This document shows, one piece after another, positions 29,297 through 39,263 of a DNA stretch of 64,000 nucleotides (the stretch's first letter is position 1; each line of letters starts with the position of its first letter). Below the pieces are notes generated by a model that did not search any database, was not told the origin of the DNA, and was given only the letters and a program-made list of their open reading frames with translations. The position numbers and the translations under genes are program-made. This stretch comes from Streptomyces rhizosphaerihabitans (GTDB taxonomy: Bacteria > Actinomycetota > Actinomycetes > Streptomycetales > Streptomycetaceae), in contig NZ_JAODTZ010000007.1 of assembly GCF_025399795.1 (NCBI RefSeq), forward strand, positions 124,001-188,000. The letters run 5' to 3'.

Positions 29297-29887
29297 GTGC
29301 GCCATCCCGAAGAACCCTCCGCCCCCGAAGCCCTCCGCCGGGGCCACCCGGCCGCGCCGGAGCCCGCCGCGCCGGTGGCCGGCCTGGCCACCGGGCCCAC
29401 GGTCGCCACCGCCCGGCTCGATCTCCTCCCGCTGCGTGTCGAGCATGCCGAGGAGATGGCCGAGGTGTTGTCGGATCCGGCGCTGCACGAGTTCATCGGC
29501 GGGGCGCCCCACACTCCGCGGGCGCTGCGGGCACGGTACGAGCGGCTCGTCGCGGGCTCACCCGATCCCGCCGTGCTCTGGTGCAACTGGGTGCTGCGGG
29601 AGCGTACGCAGGGATGCCTGGTGGGGACGGTCCAGGCGACCGTCTCGGGAGAGGCCGCGGAGGTCGCCTGGGTGGTGGGCACGCCCTGGCAGGGGCGGGG
29701 ATACGCGGTCGAGGCGGCGCGGTCGCTGGTCCGGCACGTGGTCCACGCGTTCCCCGTCGGCACGGTCGTGGCCCATGTGCACCCCGCTCACCACGCGTCC
29801 GCCGCCGTCGCCGCGGCGGCGGGGCTCACCGCGACCGGCACCCTCCAGGACGGCGAGGTCCGCTGGGAGCTGACGGTACGACGGTGA
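29297..29887 (+). CDS. GNAT-family N-acetyltransferase
   Basis: The GTG at 29297 gives 196 residues. After a Pro/Ala-rich N-terminus of about 35 residues the GNAT fold begins with TARLDLLPLRVEHAEEMAEVLSDPALHEFIGG. Its acetyl-CoA loop is WQGRGYAVEAARSLV, followed by HPAHHASAAVAAAAGL. It belongs to the RimJ-like branch, which acetylates proteins or small amines. The substrate is unknown. It is convergent with the kinase-like gene and only 2 bases from its end. The RBS is weak, so the start is tentative. Confidence 0.8.
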   Translation: MRHPEEPSAPEALRRGHPAAPEPAAPVAGLATGPTVATARLDLLPLRVEHAEEMAEVLSDPALHEFIGGAPHTPRALRARYERLVAGSPDPAVLWCNWVLRERTQGCLVGTVQATVSGEAAEVAWVVGTPWQGRGYAVEAARSLVRHVVHAFPVGTVVAHVHPAHHASAAVAAAAGLTATGTLQDGEVRWELTVRR

Positions 29888-29889
29888 CC

Positions 29890-30717
29890 TCACCGCTCCG
29901 GGGACGCCCCGGCCGCGTGCCACGCGGCCGCGAAGCGGTGCACGTCGGCGTAGCGGTCGTCCGGGTCGGGGAAGGTGGCGCGTTCGACGACCGCCAACTG
30001 CTGCGCGGTGCCGCGCCAGGCGCGTTCGGCGTCACCCGCGTCGAGCAGGAGGCGGGCGGTGCGGCCGAGGGTGAACACGGTCGTACGGGTGTCGATGACC
30101 GCGCCGCGGACGAACTCCTCGGGGGCCATGAACCGGCGTGAGCCCGGCAGCCGTTCGTCGTCGAGGACGAAGGGGCCCGGCCGGTACTCGTCGAGGTCGA
30201 TCAGGTGGACGGCGCCGGCGCTGAAGTCGTAGAGCAGCGCGCCGTCGTAGAGGTCGACGGCGACATGGCCGGCGGACTCCACGGTGAGGTGCGCGTCGAG
30301 GACCCGGTCGAAGGCGCGCAGCACATCGGCGGCGGGAAGGGACCGGAAGCGGGACATCGGACTGCCCGGACCCATACGGTCACGGGACCCGCCCGCGGTG
30401 GGGTGGTAGAGCACCTCGCCGGAGCGCCAGGGCATGACCACCGCCCAGTCGTCCCCCACGGCGATCCGGTGGACCTGCGGGACGATCGCCGTGTGCCGGA
30501 CGGCCCGGTGAAATGCCCACCCTCGTTCGAGTGAGCAGCGACCGCGCTCGTTGACCGCCTCCTTGACGAACCACCGGGCGCCGTCGAGCAGCCGCACTCC
30601 GTACGACACACACCCCGAGTCCTGCTCCCCGAACACCTTGAACACCTCGCCCACCCGGCCCAGATAGGACTCCACGGCGGGCACTTCATCGACTCCCAGC
30701 AAGGGATGCAGGACCAT
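29890..30717 (-). CDS. Protein kinase-like phosphotransferase
   Basis: This 275-residue protein has an abbreviated kinase fold: VSYGVRLLDGARWFVKEAVNE supplies the ATP-binding Lys, VDLYDGALLYDF is the catalytic-loop equivalent (D in HVAVDLYDG), and VHLIDLDEYRPGPF the metal-binding segment. RFMAPEEFVRGAVIDTRTTVFTLGRTA resembles the substrate-side region of Ser/Thr kinases. It lacks a standard GxGxxG loop, so it could phosphorylate a small molecule such as an antibiotic or a protein. It is convergent with the acetyltransferase gene, 2 bases apart. Confidence 0.75.
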   Translation of the reverse strand: MVLHPLLGVDEVPAVESYLGRVGEVFKVFGEQDSGCVSYGVRLLDGARWFVKEAVNERGRCSLERGWAFHRAVRHTAIVPQVHRIAVGDDWAVVMPWRSGEVLYHPTAGGSRDRMGPGSPMSRFRSLPAADVLRAFDRVLDAHLTVESAGHVAVDLYDGALLYDFSAGAVHLIDLDEYRPGPFVLDDERLPGSRRFMAPEEFVRGAVIDTRTTVFTLGRTARLLLDAGDAERAWRGTAQQLAVVERATFPDPDDRYADVHRFAAAWHAAGASPER

Positions 30718-30826
30718 GGACGCCAGCCTGCCCTACCCGGGCGCCTCCGGAAGACAGAAGCCGCAGGCCGGACGTTCGTGGCGAAGCCGGACGGCACAGG
30801 GCCCGTCCGGCCGTTCCCGCCGGGCC

Positions 30827-30889
30827 CGCGACGCCTGGCACCCCCGCCGCGACGCCTGGCACACCCGCCGCGTCGTCGGGCACACCCGA
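30827..30889. repeat. Three tandem 21-base repeats
   Basis: Copies at 30827-30847 and 30848-30868 differ at one base (CGCGACGCCTGGCAC core); 30869-30889 is a diverged third copy. They lie in the 272-base space between the kinase-like gene start and the cebR stop, which holds no gene I can support. Confidence 0.6.
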
Positions 30890-30989
30890 GTACGCCCAGC
30901 ACGAGGGCGACCGTCCGCCTTGCGACGCACGGCACCGGACGCCGCGGTCCGATCCGACGCGAACCGACTGACGGACGGGCGGACGGGCT

Positions 30990-32045
30990 CTACGAGGAAG
31001 CCCGCACCACCAGCTCCGCCGGCAGCACCAGCTGCCGCTTCTCCAGCCCCCGGGAGACCGCAGGACGGCGGTCCGCGATCTCGCCGAGGAGGAGGTCGAT
31101 CATCGCGCGGCCCATCTCCTCGATGGGCTGGCGCACGCTGGTGAGGGGCGGATCCATGTGCCGGGCGATGGCGGAGTCGTCGTAGCCGATGAGCGCCACG
31201 TCGTCCGGGATGCGGCGGCCGCTCTCGCGCAGCACCTGCCGGGCGCCCGCCGCCATGACGTCGGAGCCGGCGAAGACCGCGTCGAGGTCGGGGCAGCGCT
31301 CCAGCAGCAGGGACATGGCGCGCCGGCCCCCTTCCTCGGTGAAGTCGCCGGGGACGATCAGATCGTCGACCACTGGGTGACCCCCGTCGAGCAGGCCCTG
31401 GCGGTAGCCGTCGACGCGTCGCTGGGCGCCGTAGACGTCCATACGGCCGGCGAGGTGGACGATTCTGCTGCGCCCCCGGGCGATCAGGTGCTCCACGGCC
31501 GCGCGCCCGCCGCCGTAGTTGTCGGAGTCCACCGAAGGAAGCGTCTCCGCCGCCGAGCGCCGGCCGCTGATCACCGCCGGGATCTCCAGCTGGGAGAGCA
31601 GGTCGGGGAGCGGGTCGTCGGCGTGCACCGAGACCAGCAGGACACCGTCCACCCGGTGCGCCGCCAGGTACTGGGCCAGGCGCTGCCGCTCCCGGTCGCT
31701 GCCCGCGAATATCAGCAGCAACTGCATTTCGGTCTCGGAGAGTTCGGCACCGACACCGCGCAGCATGTCCGAGAAGTACGGTTCCGCGAAGAACCGGGTC
31801 TCGGGTTCGGGTACGACCAGGGCGATCGCGTCCGTGCGGTTGGCCGCGAGGGCGCGGGCCGCCGTGTTCGGAACGTATCCGAGCTCCGCGACCGCCGCCT
31901 CGACCGCGGCGCGGGTCGCGTCGCTGACCCGCGGGGATCCGTTGATCACCCGGGAGACCGTGCCGCGGCCCACTCCTGCGCGCGCTGCCACCTCTTCGAG
32001 GGTCGGCCGCCCACCGCTGCGGCCCCGCGCTCCGTGGACTGCCAT
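30990..32045 (-). CDS. cebR: LacI-family repressor CebR of cellobiose uptake
   Basis: The 351-residue LacI protein has the helix-turn-helix PTLEEVAARAGVGRGTVSRVINGSPRVSDATRAAV at about residues 14-48, the hinge helix NTAARALAANRTDAIALVV, and a periplasmic-binding-like ligand domain with DAVFAGSDVMAAGARQVLRESGRRIPDDVALIGYDD. ATG at 32045 follows GGGAGGCGGAG. It represses the divergent cebEFG genes through TGGGAGCGCTCCCA boxes, released by cellobiose. This control also links cello-oligosaccharide sensing to thaxtomin synthesis in plant-pathogenic species. Confidence 0.93.
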   Translation of the reverse strand: MAVHGARGRSGGRPTLEEVAARAGVGRGTVSRVINGSPRVSDATRAAVEAAVAELGYVPNTAARALAANRTDAIALVVPEPETRFFAEPYFSDMLRGVGAELSETEMQLLLIFAGSDRERQRLAQYLAAHRVDGVLLVSVHADDPLPDLLSQLEIPAVISGRRSAAETLPSVDSDNYGGGRAAVEHLIARGRSRIVHLAGRMDVYGAQRRVDGYRQGLLDGGHPVVDDLIVPGDFTEEGGRRAMSLLLERCPDLDAVFAGSDVMAAGARQVLRESGRRIPDDVALIGYDDSAIARHMDPPLTSVRQPIEEMGRAMIDLLLGEIADRRPAVSRGLEKRQLVLPAELVVRASS

Positions 32046-32261
32046 GGGCTCCGCCTCCCGTCGACACCAAGTTGGCCTGGAATCTAACAGCCTCGTCCGG
32101 GGAACCGAGCGACACTGGGCCGCCACCCCCGGGAGCCCTTGTCGCACGGGGCGCTCGTCCTCGAGCGCCGCACGGGCTATAAGACTCTTCTGGCCATGTG
32201 GCGGAATGACATCTTCAGCTAACAGGCCGATAACTGAACACATCTCTCCGCTCTCCCACCC

Positions 32262-32290
32262 TTGACACCCCCGCTCGAACCGACGACCCT
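32262..32290 (+). promoter_or_regulatory. Candidate cebEFG promoter
   Basis: TTGACA (32262-32267) with a 17-base spacer to GACCCT (32285-32290). The CebR box begins about 13 bases downstream of the -10, so a bound repressor would block early transcription. The whole 390-base cebR-cebE gap holds no gene. Confidence 0.5.
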
Positions 32291-32302
32291 TCAACACATC
32301 AC

Positions 32303-32322
32303 CTGTGGGAGCGCTCCCACAG
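32303..32322. promoter_or_regulatory. CebR box upstream of cebE
   Basis: CTGTGGGAGCGCTCCCACAG is a perfect 20-base palindrome containing the exact CebR consensus TGGGAGCGCTCCCA (32306-32319), 114 bases upstream of the cebE start. Confidence 0.95.
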
Positions 32323-32435
32323 TACCTGACACATACACATCCCGCACGTTCCCCGCCCGAGCCGCAGCGAGAAACAACGGGCGCCACCAATGCAGTTGGC
32401 CGGGGGGTCGGCACGTCAGGAAACAGGAGGACGCA

Positions 32436-33761
32436 ATGCGCACGAGTACCCGCCGGTCCCGCAGGCTGGGGGCCATCGCGGTCGTCGCCGCGCTGGCTAC
32501 GGGACTGCTGGCCGGCTGTTCCAGCGACCCGGACAACGGCTCGTCGGACACGAACAACGGTGGAAGTGGCAAGGGCAAGACGACCCTGACCATAGGCACC
32601 TTCGGCGTCTTCGGCTACAAGCAGGCCGGCCTCTACGACGAGTACACGAAGCTCCACCCCGAGATCTCCATCAAGGAGAACGTCACCACCCGTACCGACG
32701 TCTACTGGCCCAAGACGCTCACCCGTCTGCAGGCCGGGGCCGGCACCGACGACATCCAGGCGATCGAGATCGGCAACATCGCCGAGGCCGTCCAGACCCA
32801 GGCCGACAAGTTCGTCGACCTCGGCAAGGAGGTCGACAAGTCGCAGTGGCTGGAGTGGAAGACCTCCCAGGCCACCACCAAGGACGGCAAGACGATCGGG
32901 CTCGGCACCGACATCGGTCCGATGGCGATCTGCTACCGCAAGGACCTGTTCGCGAAGGCCGGCCTGGAGACGGACCGCACCAAGCTCGCCGCGCAGTGGA
33001 AGGGCGACTGGGCCAAGTACGTCGACCTCGGCAAGCAGTACATGAAGAAGGCGCCGAGCGGCACCAAGTTCGTGGACTCCGCCTCCTCGGTCTACAACGC
33101 GGCGCTCGGTGGCGAGAGCGAGCGGTACTACGACAAGGACGGCAACGTCATCTGGGACAAGTCCTCGGGCGTGAAGAAGTCCTGGAACGCCGCGATGACG
33201 GTGGCGACCAGCAACATGTCGGCGAAGCTGAAGCAGTTCGACCCGACGTGGGACCAGGGCTTCGCCAAGGGTTCGTTCGCGACGGTGGCCTGCCCCGCCT
33301 GGATGATGGGCTACATCCAGGAGAAGTCCGGTGCCTCGGGCAAGGGCAAGTGGGACGTGGCGGCGGCGCCGACCGCGGCCAACTGGGGCGGCTCGTTCAT
33401 CGGTGTCCCGACGGCGGGCAAGCACCAGAAGGAGGCCATCGCGCTGGCCAAGTGGCTGACCGCGCCCGAGCAGCAGGCGAAGGTCTTCGCCAAGCAGGCC
33501 AGCTTCCCGTCGACCCCGGCGGCGTACGCGGACCTGAAGCCGGCCGCCGACACCACCGCGTACTTCTCCGACGCGCCGATCACGCAGATCTTCGGCGACT
33601 CGGCGAAGACCATCCCGGTCCAGTACTTCGGCGTCAAGGACCAGCCGATCAACACCGCGATCTCCGACGTGGGCATCCTCCAGGTCGAGCAGAAGGGCAA
33701 GTCCCCCGACCAGGGCTGGAACGCGGCAAAGGCTGAGATCAAGGACGTGCTCGGCCAGTGA
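32436..33761 (+). CDS. cebE: Cellobiose/cellotriose ABC transporter binding lipoprotein
   Basis: The 441-residue protein starts at ATG 32436 with CAGGAGG upstream. The signal MRTSTRRSRRLGAIAVVAALATG leads to the lipobox LLAGCSSD. A Gly/Asn/Ser linker precedes a sugar-binding fold of the family 1 type (TLTIGTFGVFGYKQAGLYDEYTK, DIQAIEIGNIAEAV, GTDIGPMAICYRKDLF). It binds cello-oligosaccharides at the outer membrane face and delivers them to CebFG. It is the first gene of cebEFG and overlaps cebF by 4 bases. Confidence 0.94.
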   Translation: MRTSTRRSRRLGAIAVVAALATGLLAGCSSDPDNGSSDTNNGGSGKGKTTLTIGTFGVFGYKQAGLYDEYTKLHPEISIKENVTTRTDVYWPKTLTRLQAGAGTDDIQAIEIGNIAEAVQTQADKFVDLGKEVDKSQWLEWKTSQATTKDGKTIGLGTDIGPMAICYRKDLFAKAGLETDRTKLAAQWKGDWAKYVDLGKQYMKKAPSGTKFVDSASSVYNAALGGESERYYDKDGNVIWDKSSGVKKSWNAAMTVATSNMSAKLKQFDPTWDQGFAKGSFATVACPAWMMGYIQEKSGASGKGKWDVAAAPTAANWGGSFIGVPTAGKHQKEAIALAKWLTAPEQQAKVFAKQASFPSTPAAYADLKPAADTTAYFSDAPITQIFGDSAKTIPVQYFGVKDQPINTAISDVGILQVEQKGKSPDQGWNAAKAEIKDVLGQ

Positions 33762-34786
33762 CCAGCTCCAAGCAGGCTCTCGCGCACCTCGCGACGAGCG
33801 CCGACGCCGCGCCCGGCTCACAGCCGGGCGCGGCCCGGGGCGCTCAGGGTCGCGGTACGCCGCCGTCGGGCCCTGGTTCCTGGCGCAGCCGGCTGTACCG
33901 CTGGGACATGAAGGCGTCGCCGTACGCGTTCATCTCCCCCTTCTTCATCATCTTCGGGGCCTTCGGGCTGGTGCCGCTGCTCTACACGGCCTGGTACTCG
34001 CTGCACAACGTGCAGTTGTCCGGCCTGGACCACCAGACCTGGGCCGGCCTGGACAACTACAAGAACCTGCTGTCCTCGGAGTTCTTCTGGAACGCCCTGG
34101 GGAACACCTTCACCATCGGCGTGATCTCCACGGTGCCGCAGTTGCTCATGGCGCTCGGCATCGCCCACCTGCTCAACTACCGGCTGCGCGGCTCGACCGT
34201 GTGGCGGGTCGTGATGCTCACCCCGTACGCCACCTCGGTGGCGGCGGCGACGCTGGTCTTCACGCTGCTGTACTCGTGGGACGGCGGCATGGTCAACTGG
34301 CTGCTGCACTTCGTCGGGGTCCACCCGATCAACTGGCGCGAGTCCGACTGGGGCGGTCAGTTCGCCGTCTCCTCGATCGTGATCTGGCGGTGGACCGGCT
34401 ACAACGCGCTGATCTACCTCGCGGCGATGCAGGCGATCCCCACCGACCTGTACGAGTCGGCGGCTCTCGACGGCGCGGGCCGCTGGCAGCAGTTCCGCCA
34501 TGTGACGGTCCCCATGCTGCGGCCGACGATCCTGTTCACGGTGGTCGTGTCCACGATCGGCGCGACGCAGCTGTTCGGTGAGCCGCTCCTGTTCGGCGGG
34601 GTCAGCGGCTCGAAGGGCGGTTCCGCGCACCAGTATCAGACGCTCGGCCTGTACATGTACGACCAGGGCTGGGGCATCGGCAACCTCGGCAAGGCGTCAG
34701 CGATCGCATGGACGATGTTCCTGATCCTGCTGATCGTCGCCGCGATCAACCTGCTGATCACCCGACGGCTGAGGAAATCCCAATGA
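33758..34786 (+). CDS. cebF: Cellobiose ABC transporter permease CebF
   Basis: The GTG at 33758 overlaps the cebE stop (GTGA). The 342-residue MalF-like permease has a long hydrophilic N-terminus (about 45 residues, Ala/Gly/Pro-rich) and six membrane segments. The EAA loop is ESAALDGAGRWQQFRHVTVPMLRP. It forms the channel with CebG. The ATPase, MsiK in Streptomyces, is not encoded in this window, so the energising subunit comes from elsewhere. Confidence 0.93.
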   Translation: MTSSKQALAHLATSADAAPGSQPGAARGAQGRGTPPSGPGSWRSRLYRWDMKASPYAFISPFFIIFGAFGLVPLLYTAWYSLHNVQLSGLDHQTWAGLDNYKNLLSSEFFWNALGNTFTIGVISTVPQLLMALGIAHLLNYRLRGSTVWRVVMLTPYATSVAAATLVFTLLYSWDGGMVNWLLHFVGVHPINWRESDWGGQFAVSSIVIWRWTGYNALIYLAAMQAIPTDLYESAALDGAGRWQQFRHVTVPMLRPTILFTVVVSTIGATQLFGEPLLFGGVSGSKGGSAHQYQTLGLYMYDQGWGIGNLGKASAIAWTMFLILLIVAAINLLITRRLRKSQ

Positions 34787-35694
34787 CCACCACTGAACTG
34801 ACTGTCTCTCAGGCGGAGGCGAAGGGAACCCCGGACGGCCGGGGCCCCGGACGCCGCCGGGTGCTCGGCGCGGGCAAGCAGCTGCACGCGGGTCCGGTCA
34901 CCTATGTCGTCCTGATCGTCTTCGCGCTGGTCTCCCTGGCTCCGCTGGTCTGGACGGCCATCGCGGCCTCACGCAACAACGTGCGGCTCGCGCAGACACC
35001 GCCGCCGCTGTGGTTCGGCGGGAACCTGTTCAAGAACCTCCAGGCCGCGTGGGAACAGGCCGGGCTCGGCACCGCGATGGTCAACTCCACGATCGTCGCC
35101 GGGACCATCACCGTCGGTACGGTCGTCTTCTCCACGCTCGCCGGATTCGCCTTCGCCAAACTGCGGTTCAAGTTCTCCGGTCTTCTTCTGCTGCTGACCA
35201 TCGGCACGATGATGATCCCGCCGCAGCTGGCCGTCGTACCGCTGTATCTGTGGATGAGCGACCTGGGCTGGTCGAACCAGCTGCAGACAGTCATCCTGCC
35301 CACCCTGGTGAGTGCCTTCGGCACGTTCTTCATGCGGCAGTACCTGGTCCAGGCGCTGCCCTCGGAGCTGATCGAGGCGGCGCGGGTGGACGGCGCGAAC
35401 AGTCTGCGGGTGGTGTGGCACGTCGTCTTCCCGGCGGCGCGCCCCGCGATGGCGGTACTCGGCCTGCTGACGTTCGTGATGGCCTGGAACGACTTCCTGT
35501 GGCCGATCATCGCCCTGAACCAGCAGAACCCGACGGTGCAGGTCGCCCTCAACGCGCTGGGTACCGGCTATGTGCCCGACCAGGCCGTGATCATGGCGGG
35601 CGCGCTGCTCGGCACCCTGCCGCTGCTCATCGCCTTCCTCCTGTTCGGCAAGCAGATCGTCGGCGGGATCATGCAGGGCGCGATCAAGGGCTGA
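34783..35694 (+). CDS. cebG: Cellobiose ABC transporter permease CebG
   Basis: The 303-residue MalG-like permease starts at ATG 34783 within the cebF stop (ATGA). Membrane segments begin at [20 protein letters not shown], and the EAA loop [24 protein letters not shown] lies near residue 205. bglC follows 106 bases later with its own CebR box, so it may be transcribed with cebEFG or separately. Confidence 0.93.
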   Translation: MTTTELTVSQAEAKGTPDGRGPGRRRVLGAGKQLHAGPVTYVVLIVFALVSLAPLVWTAIAASRNNVRLAQTPPPLWFGGNLFKNLQAAWEQAGLGTAMVNSTIVAGTITVGTVVFSTLAGFAFAKLRFKFSGLLLLLTIGTMMIPPQLAVVPLYLWMSDLGWSNQLQTVILPTLVSAFGTFFMRQYLVQALPSELIEAARVDGANSLRVVWHVVFPAARPAMAVLGLLTFVMAWNDFLWPIIALNQQNPTVQVALNALGTGYVPDQAVIMAGALLGTLPLLIAFLLFGKQIVGGIMQGAIKG

Positions 35695-35787
35695 CCTCCC
35701 CTCCAGGGGGCCGGGTCACCGCCGCCCCGGCCCCCCTTGTCCCGCCTCTCCTCCCCTCCTCCAACCCGTCGGTCTTCACGACCCCCT

Positions 35788-35800
35788 TGGGAGCGCTTCC

Positions 35801-35801
<1 letters not shown>
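35788..35801. promoter_or_regulatory. CebR box overlapping the bglC RBS and start
   Basis: TGGGAGCGCTTCCA differs at one base from the CebR consensus. The GGGAG inside it (35789-35793) is also the likely bglC RBS, and the last base of the box is the A of the bglC ATG. Confidence 0.85.
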
Positions 35802-37231
<1,430 letters not shown>

Positions 37232-37258
37232 GCCACCGGCCGGGGGAACACGGGGGAC

Positions 37259-37291
37259 GGGGCGCGACACCCGAGGGGGGTGCCGCGCCCC
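37259..37291 (+). terminator. Hairpin after bglC
   Basis: GGGGCGCG and CGCGCCCC form the outer 8 bp, then an A-C mismatch, then CACCC with GGGTG and a 5-base loop. It lies 27 bases after the bglC stop. Confidence 0.75.
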
Positions 37292-37397
37292 GCCGCGCTC
37301 GACCGCGTTCCCCCACCGCACGGACCTCGCCCACGCGCGGTCCCTCTCACGGCCCCGGGCGATCCGAACGACACCCCTGGTGCGGTGACGGGAAGGT

Positions 37398-38141
37398 TCA
37401 CCGAGGCGGTGCCTTCCGTTTCCCGGGCGGGTACGTGAGCGAGGCCAGCGCGGTGGGCCGCACCGCGCCGGCTGCGGCCGAGCCGAGCAGCAGCCGGGTC
37501 AGATCATGGGGCTGCGCCCGCTCATCGGCTGGAGCCGCCGCTGTGATGCGGTCGAGCCGGAAGCCCCGGCCGGCCTGTCGCGTGCGACACCAGGCGATGA
37601 GGTACCACCGGCCGTCGGCGGTCAGCAGTCCGGCCGGCTCCACCACGCGGTCGCTTTCGCGTCCCGCCGCGTCGATGTAGGACAGCCGCAGGACCGAGTT
37701 CGCGGTGAGGGCCTGCTCCACTGCGGCGCGGACCGTGGAGTCGGTCGGGGAGGGCAGTGTGACGATCCGTTCGGCGAGTCGCTGTGCCGCCATCGAGGCG
37801 GGACCGGTCATCGAAGCCGCGATCTTCTGGGCCGCAGTGCGGGCCGCACCGGCGTACGGGGCGGAGGCGTCCGCCGCGGCGAGCGCGACGGCCAGTGCCG
37901 AGGCTTCGGCGGCGGTGAAACGGATCGGGGGCAGGGTCATCTCCGGGTCGATCGACCAGCCACCGCCCCGCCCGGGTGTGGCGCGCACCGGGACACCGGC
38001 CTCCATCAGCGCCTGGAGGTCACGCTGCACCGTGCGGGTGTTCACCTCGAATCGCGCGGCGAGCGCGGCGACCGTCAGCGGCCGCGGCGCAGCCGCGCGC
38101 AACTCTTCCACCAGCGCGTAGAGCCGAGTAGTGCGGTTCAC
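37398..38141 (-). CDS. HTH-WYL (DeoR-like) transcriptional regulator
   Basis: A 247-residue protein with a winged HTH at residues 5-60 (RLYALVEELRAAAPRPLTVAALAARFEVNTRTVQRDLQAL) and a WYL domain at about 125-205 (VEPAGLLTADGRWYLIAWCRTRQAGRGFRLDRI). WYL proteins sense small ligands and control metabolic genes. The start is GTG at 38141, 10 bases after the hydrolase stop, so the pair is an operon. It probably regulates its partner hydrolase. Confidence 0.88.
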   Translation of the reverse strand: MNRTTRLYALVEELRAAAPRPLTVAALAARFEVNTRTVQRDLQALMEAGVPVRATPGRGGGWSIDPEMTLPPIRFTAAEASALAVALAAADASAPYAGAARTAAQKIAASMTGPASMAAQRLAERIVTLPSPTDSTVRAAVEQALTANSVLRLSYIDAAGRESDRVVEPAGLLTADGRWYLIAWCRTRQAGRGFRLDRITAAAPADERAQPHDLTRLLLGSAAAGAVRPTALASLTYPPGKRKAPPR

Positions 38142-38151
38142 GTGGCCGACG

Positions 38152-39090
38152 CTACCTTCCGGCGGTGGACAGGAAGTCCCGCTCGCGCCGCAGTTCCCGC
38201 TCGGTGATGGTCAGTGGGAACAGGGTGAAGCCGTGCATCGCGCCGGCGACGACACCGAGCTGCACAGGCGCACCTGCCGCCTGCCAGCGTTGGGCCAGGA
38301 ACAGCGAGTCGTCGAGGAGCGGATCCTCGGTGCCGACGACGATTCGGGCGGGCGGCAAGCCTGCCAGATCGGCGAACAACGGTGAGACTTCGGGATCGCG
38401 GCGCTGTTCCGTCCCCATTTCCGGTGTGAACAGCTCATAACTGCCGCGCAGTGTTTCGGTGTTGCTCAGCAGCCGCTTCGATCCGAACAATCGCTGGCTC
38501 GGCGTCATCGACAGGTCGTAGGGGCCGAAAAGCAGGTGGGCCGCCCGGAACGCGCCGGTGATGCCGTGCCGGTCGCGAAGGCGCAGCAGCGTCACGACAC
38601 TCAGGTGGGCACCGGCCGACTCACCACCGATCAGGAGCCGTCGAGTGCCGAACTCGGCTGCGGCGTGGTCCACCAGCCATCGGGCGGCCGCTTCACAGTC
38701 GTCGGGCCCGGCCGGGAACGGGTGTTCCGGCGCGAGGCGGTACTCCACGCCGACCACGGCCAGCCGTGCCTGCTCGGCGAGCCGCCACAGCCTCTCGTCC
38801 TGCCCGTCCGCGGAGCCGAACGCCCAGCCGCCTCCGTGTATGTGCAGGTACACGCCGTCGACGTGGTCGGGTACGAACACGCGGACTTTCACCCCGCCCG
38901 CAACGACGCGGTCCTGGCCCTGCGGCAGTCTCACCGGTGGCGTGTCGCCGGCGAGCCGGTTGCGCCGCAGGGCGGCCAGCAGGGTTGCGTCCGGCACCCC
39001 TTCGCGCGCCGGGCGGCTCGCAGCGGCGGCGGCGAAGCACTCGTTGAACTTCAGGGTCTCGGCGAGGCAGTCCTCGTCTGTGATCGTCAT
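38152..39090 (-). CDS. Alpha/beta hydrolase, hormone-sensitive lipase (HSL) family
   Basis: At 312 residues it has the HSL motifs: the HGGG oxyanion hole (YLHIHGGGWAFGSADG) and the nucleophile elbow GGESAGAHLS. Asp (VVGTEDPLLDDS) and His (GAMHGFTLF) complete the triad. It lacks a signal peptide and so acts in the cytoplasm on short-chain esters. The ATG at 39090 gives MTITDEDCLAETLKFNE; an upstream TTG is unlikely. It is the first gene of an operon with the WYL regulator. Confidence 0.88.
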   Translation of the reverse strand: MTITDEDCLAETLKFNECFAAAAASRPAREGVPDATLLAALRRNRLAGDTPPVRLPQGQDRVVAGGVKVRVFVPDHVDGVYLHIHGGGWAFGSADGQDERLWRLAEQARLAVVGVEYRLAPEHPFPAGPDDCEAAARWLVDHAAAEFGTRRLLIGGESAGAHLSVVTLLRLRDRHGITGAFRAAHLLFGPYDLSMTPSQRLFGSKRLLSNTETLRGSYELFTPEMGTEQRRDPEVSPLFADLAGLPPARIVVGTEDPLLDDSLFLAQRWQAAGAPVQLGVVAGAMHGFTLFPLTITERELRRERDFLSTAGR

Positions 39091-39263
39091 GCTGTCGACA
39101 GTCGCAGCCGTCCGCGACAACGTCCTGTCACCTTTTCCTGGTGAGCTGAGTCACAGACCTGCCGCATCGCCTGTCGCACCACCCGGCCTCGCTGTCCTTA
39201 CGAGCACGCATCGCACCCGGCCGATGGCGGCGCCCGGCTGTCGGTCACTCCCGGGGACAGGTT

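Noticed and set aside
30686..30883. 65-residue minus-strand frame beside the kinase-like gene
   Set aside because: Its sequence is mainly the translation of the 21-base repeats (GVPGVA) and it overlaps the start of a better gene.
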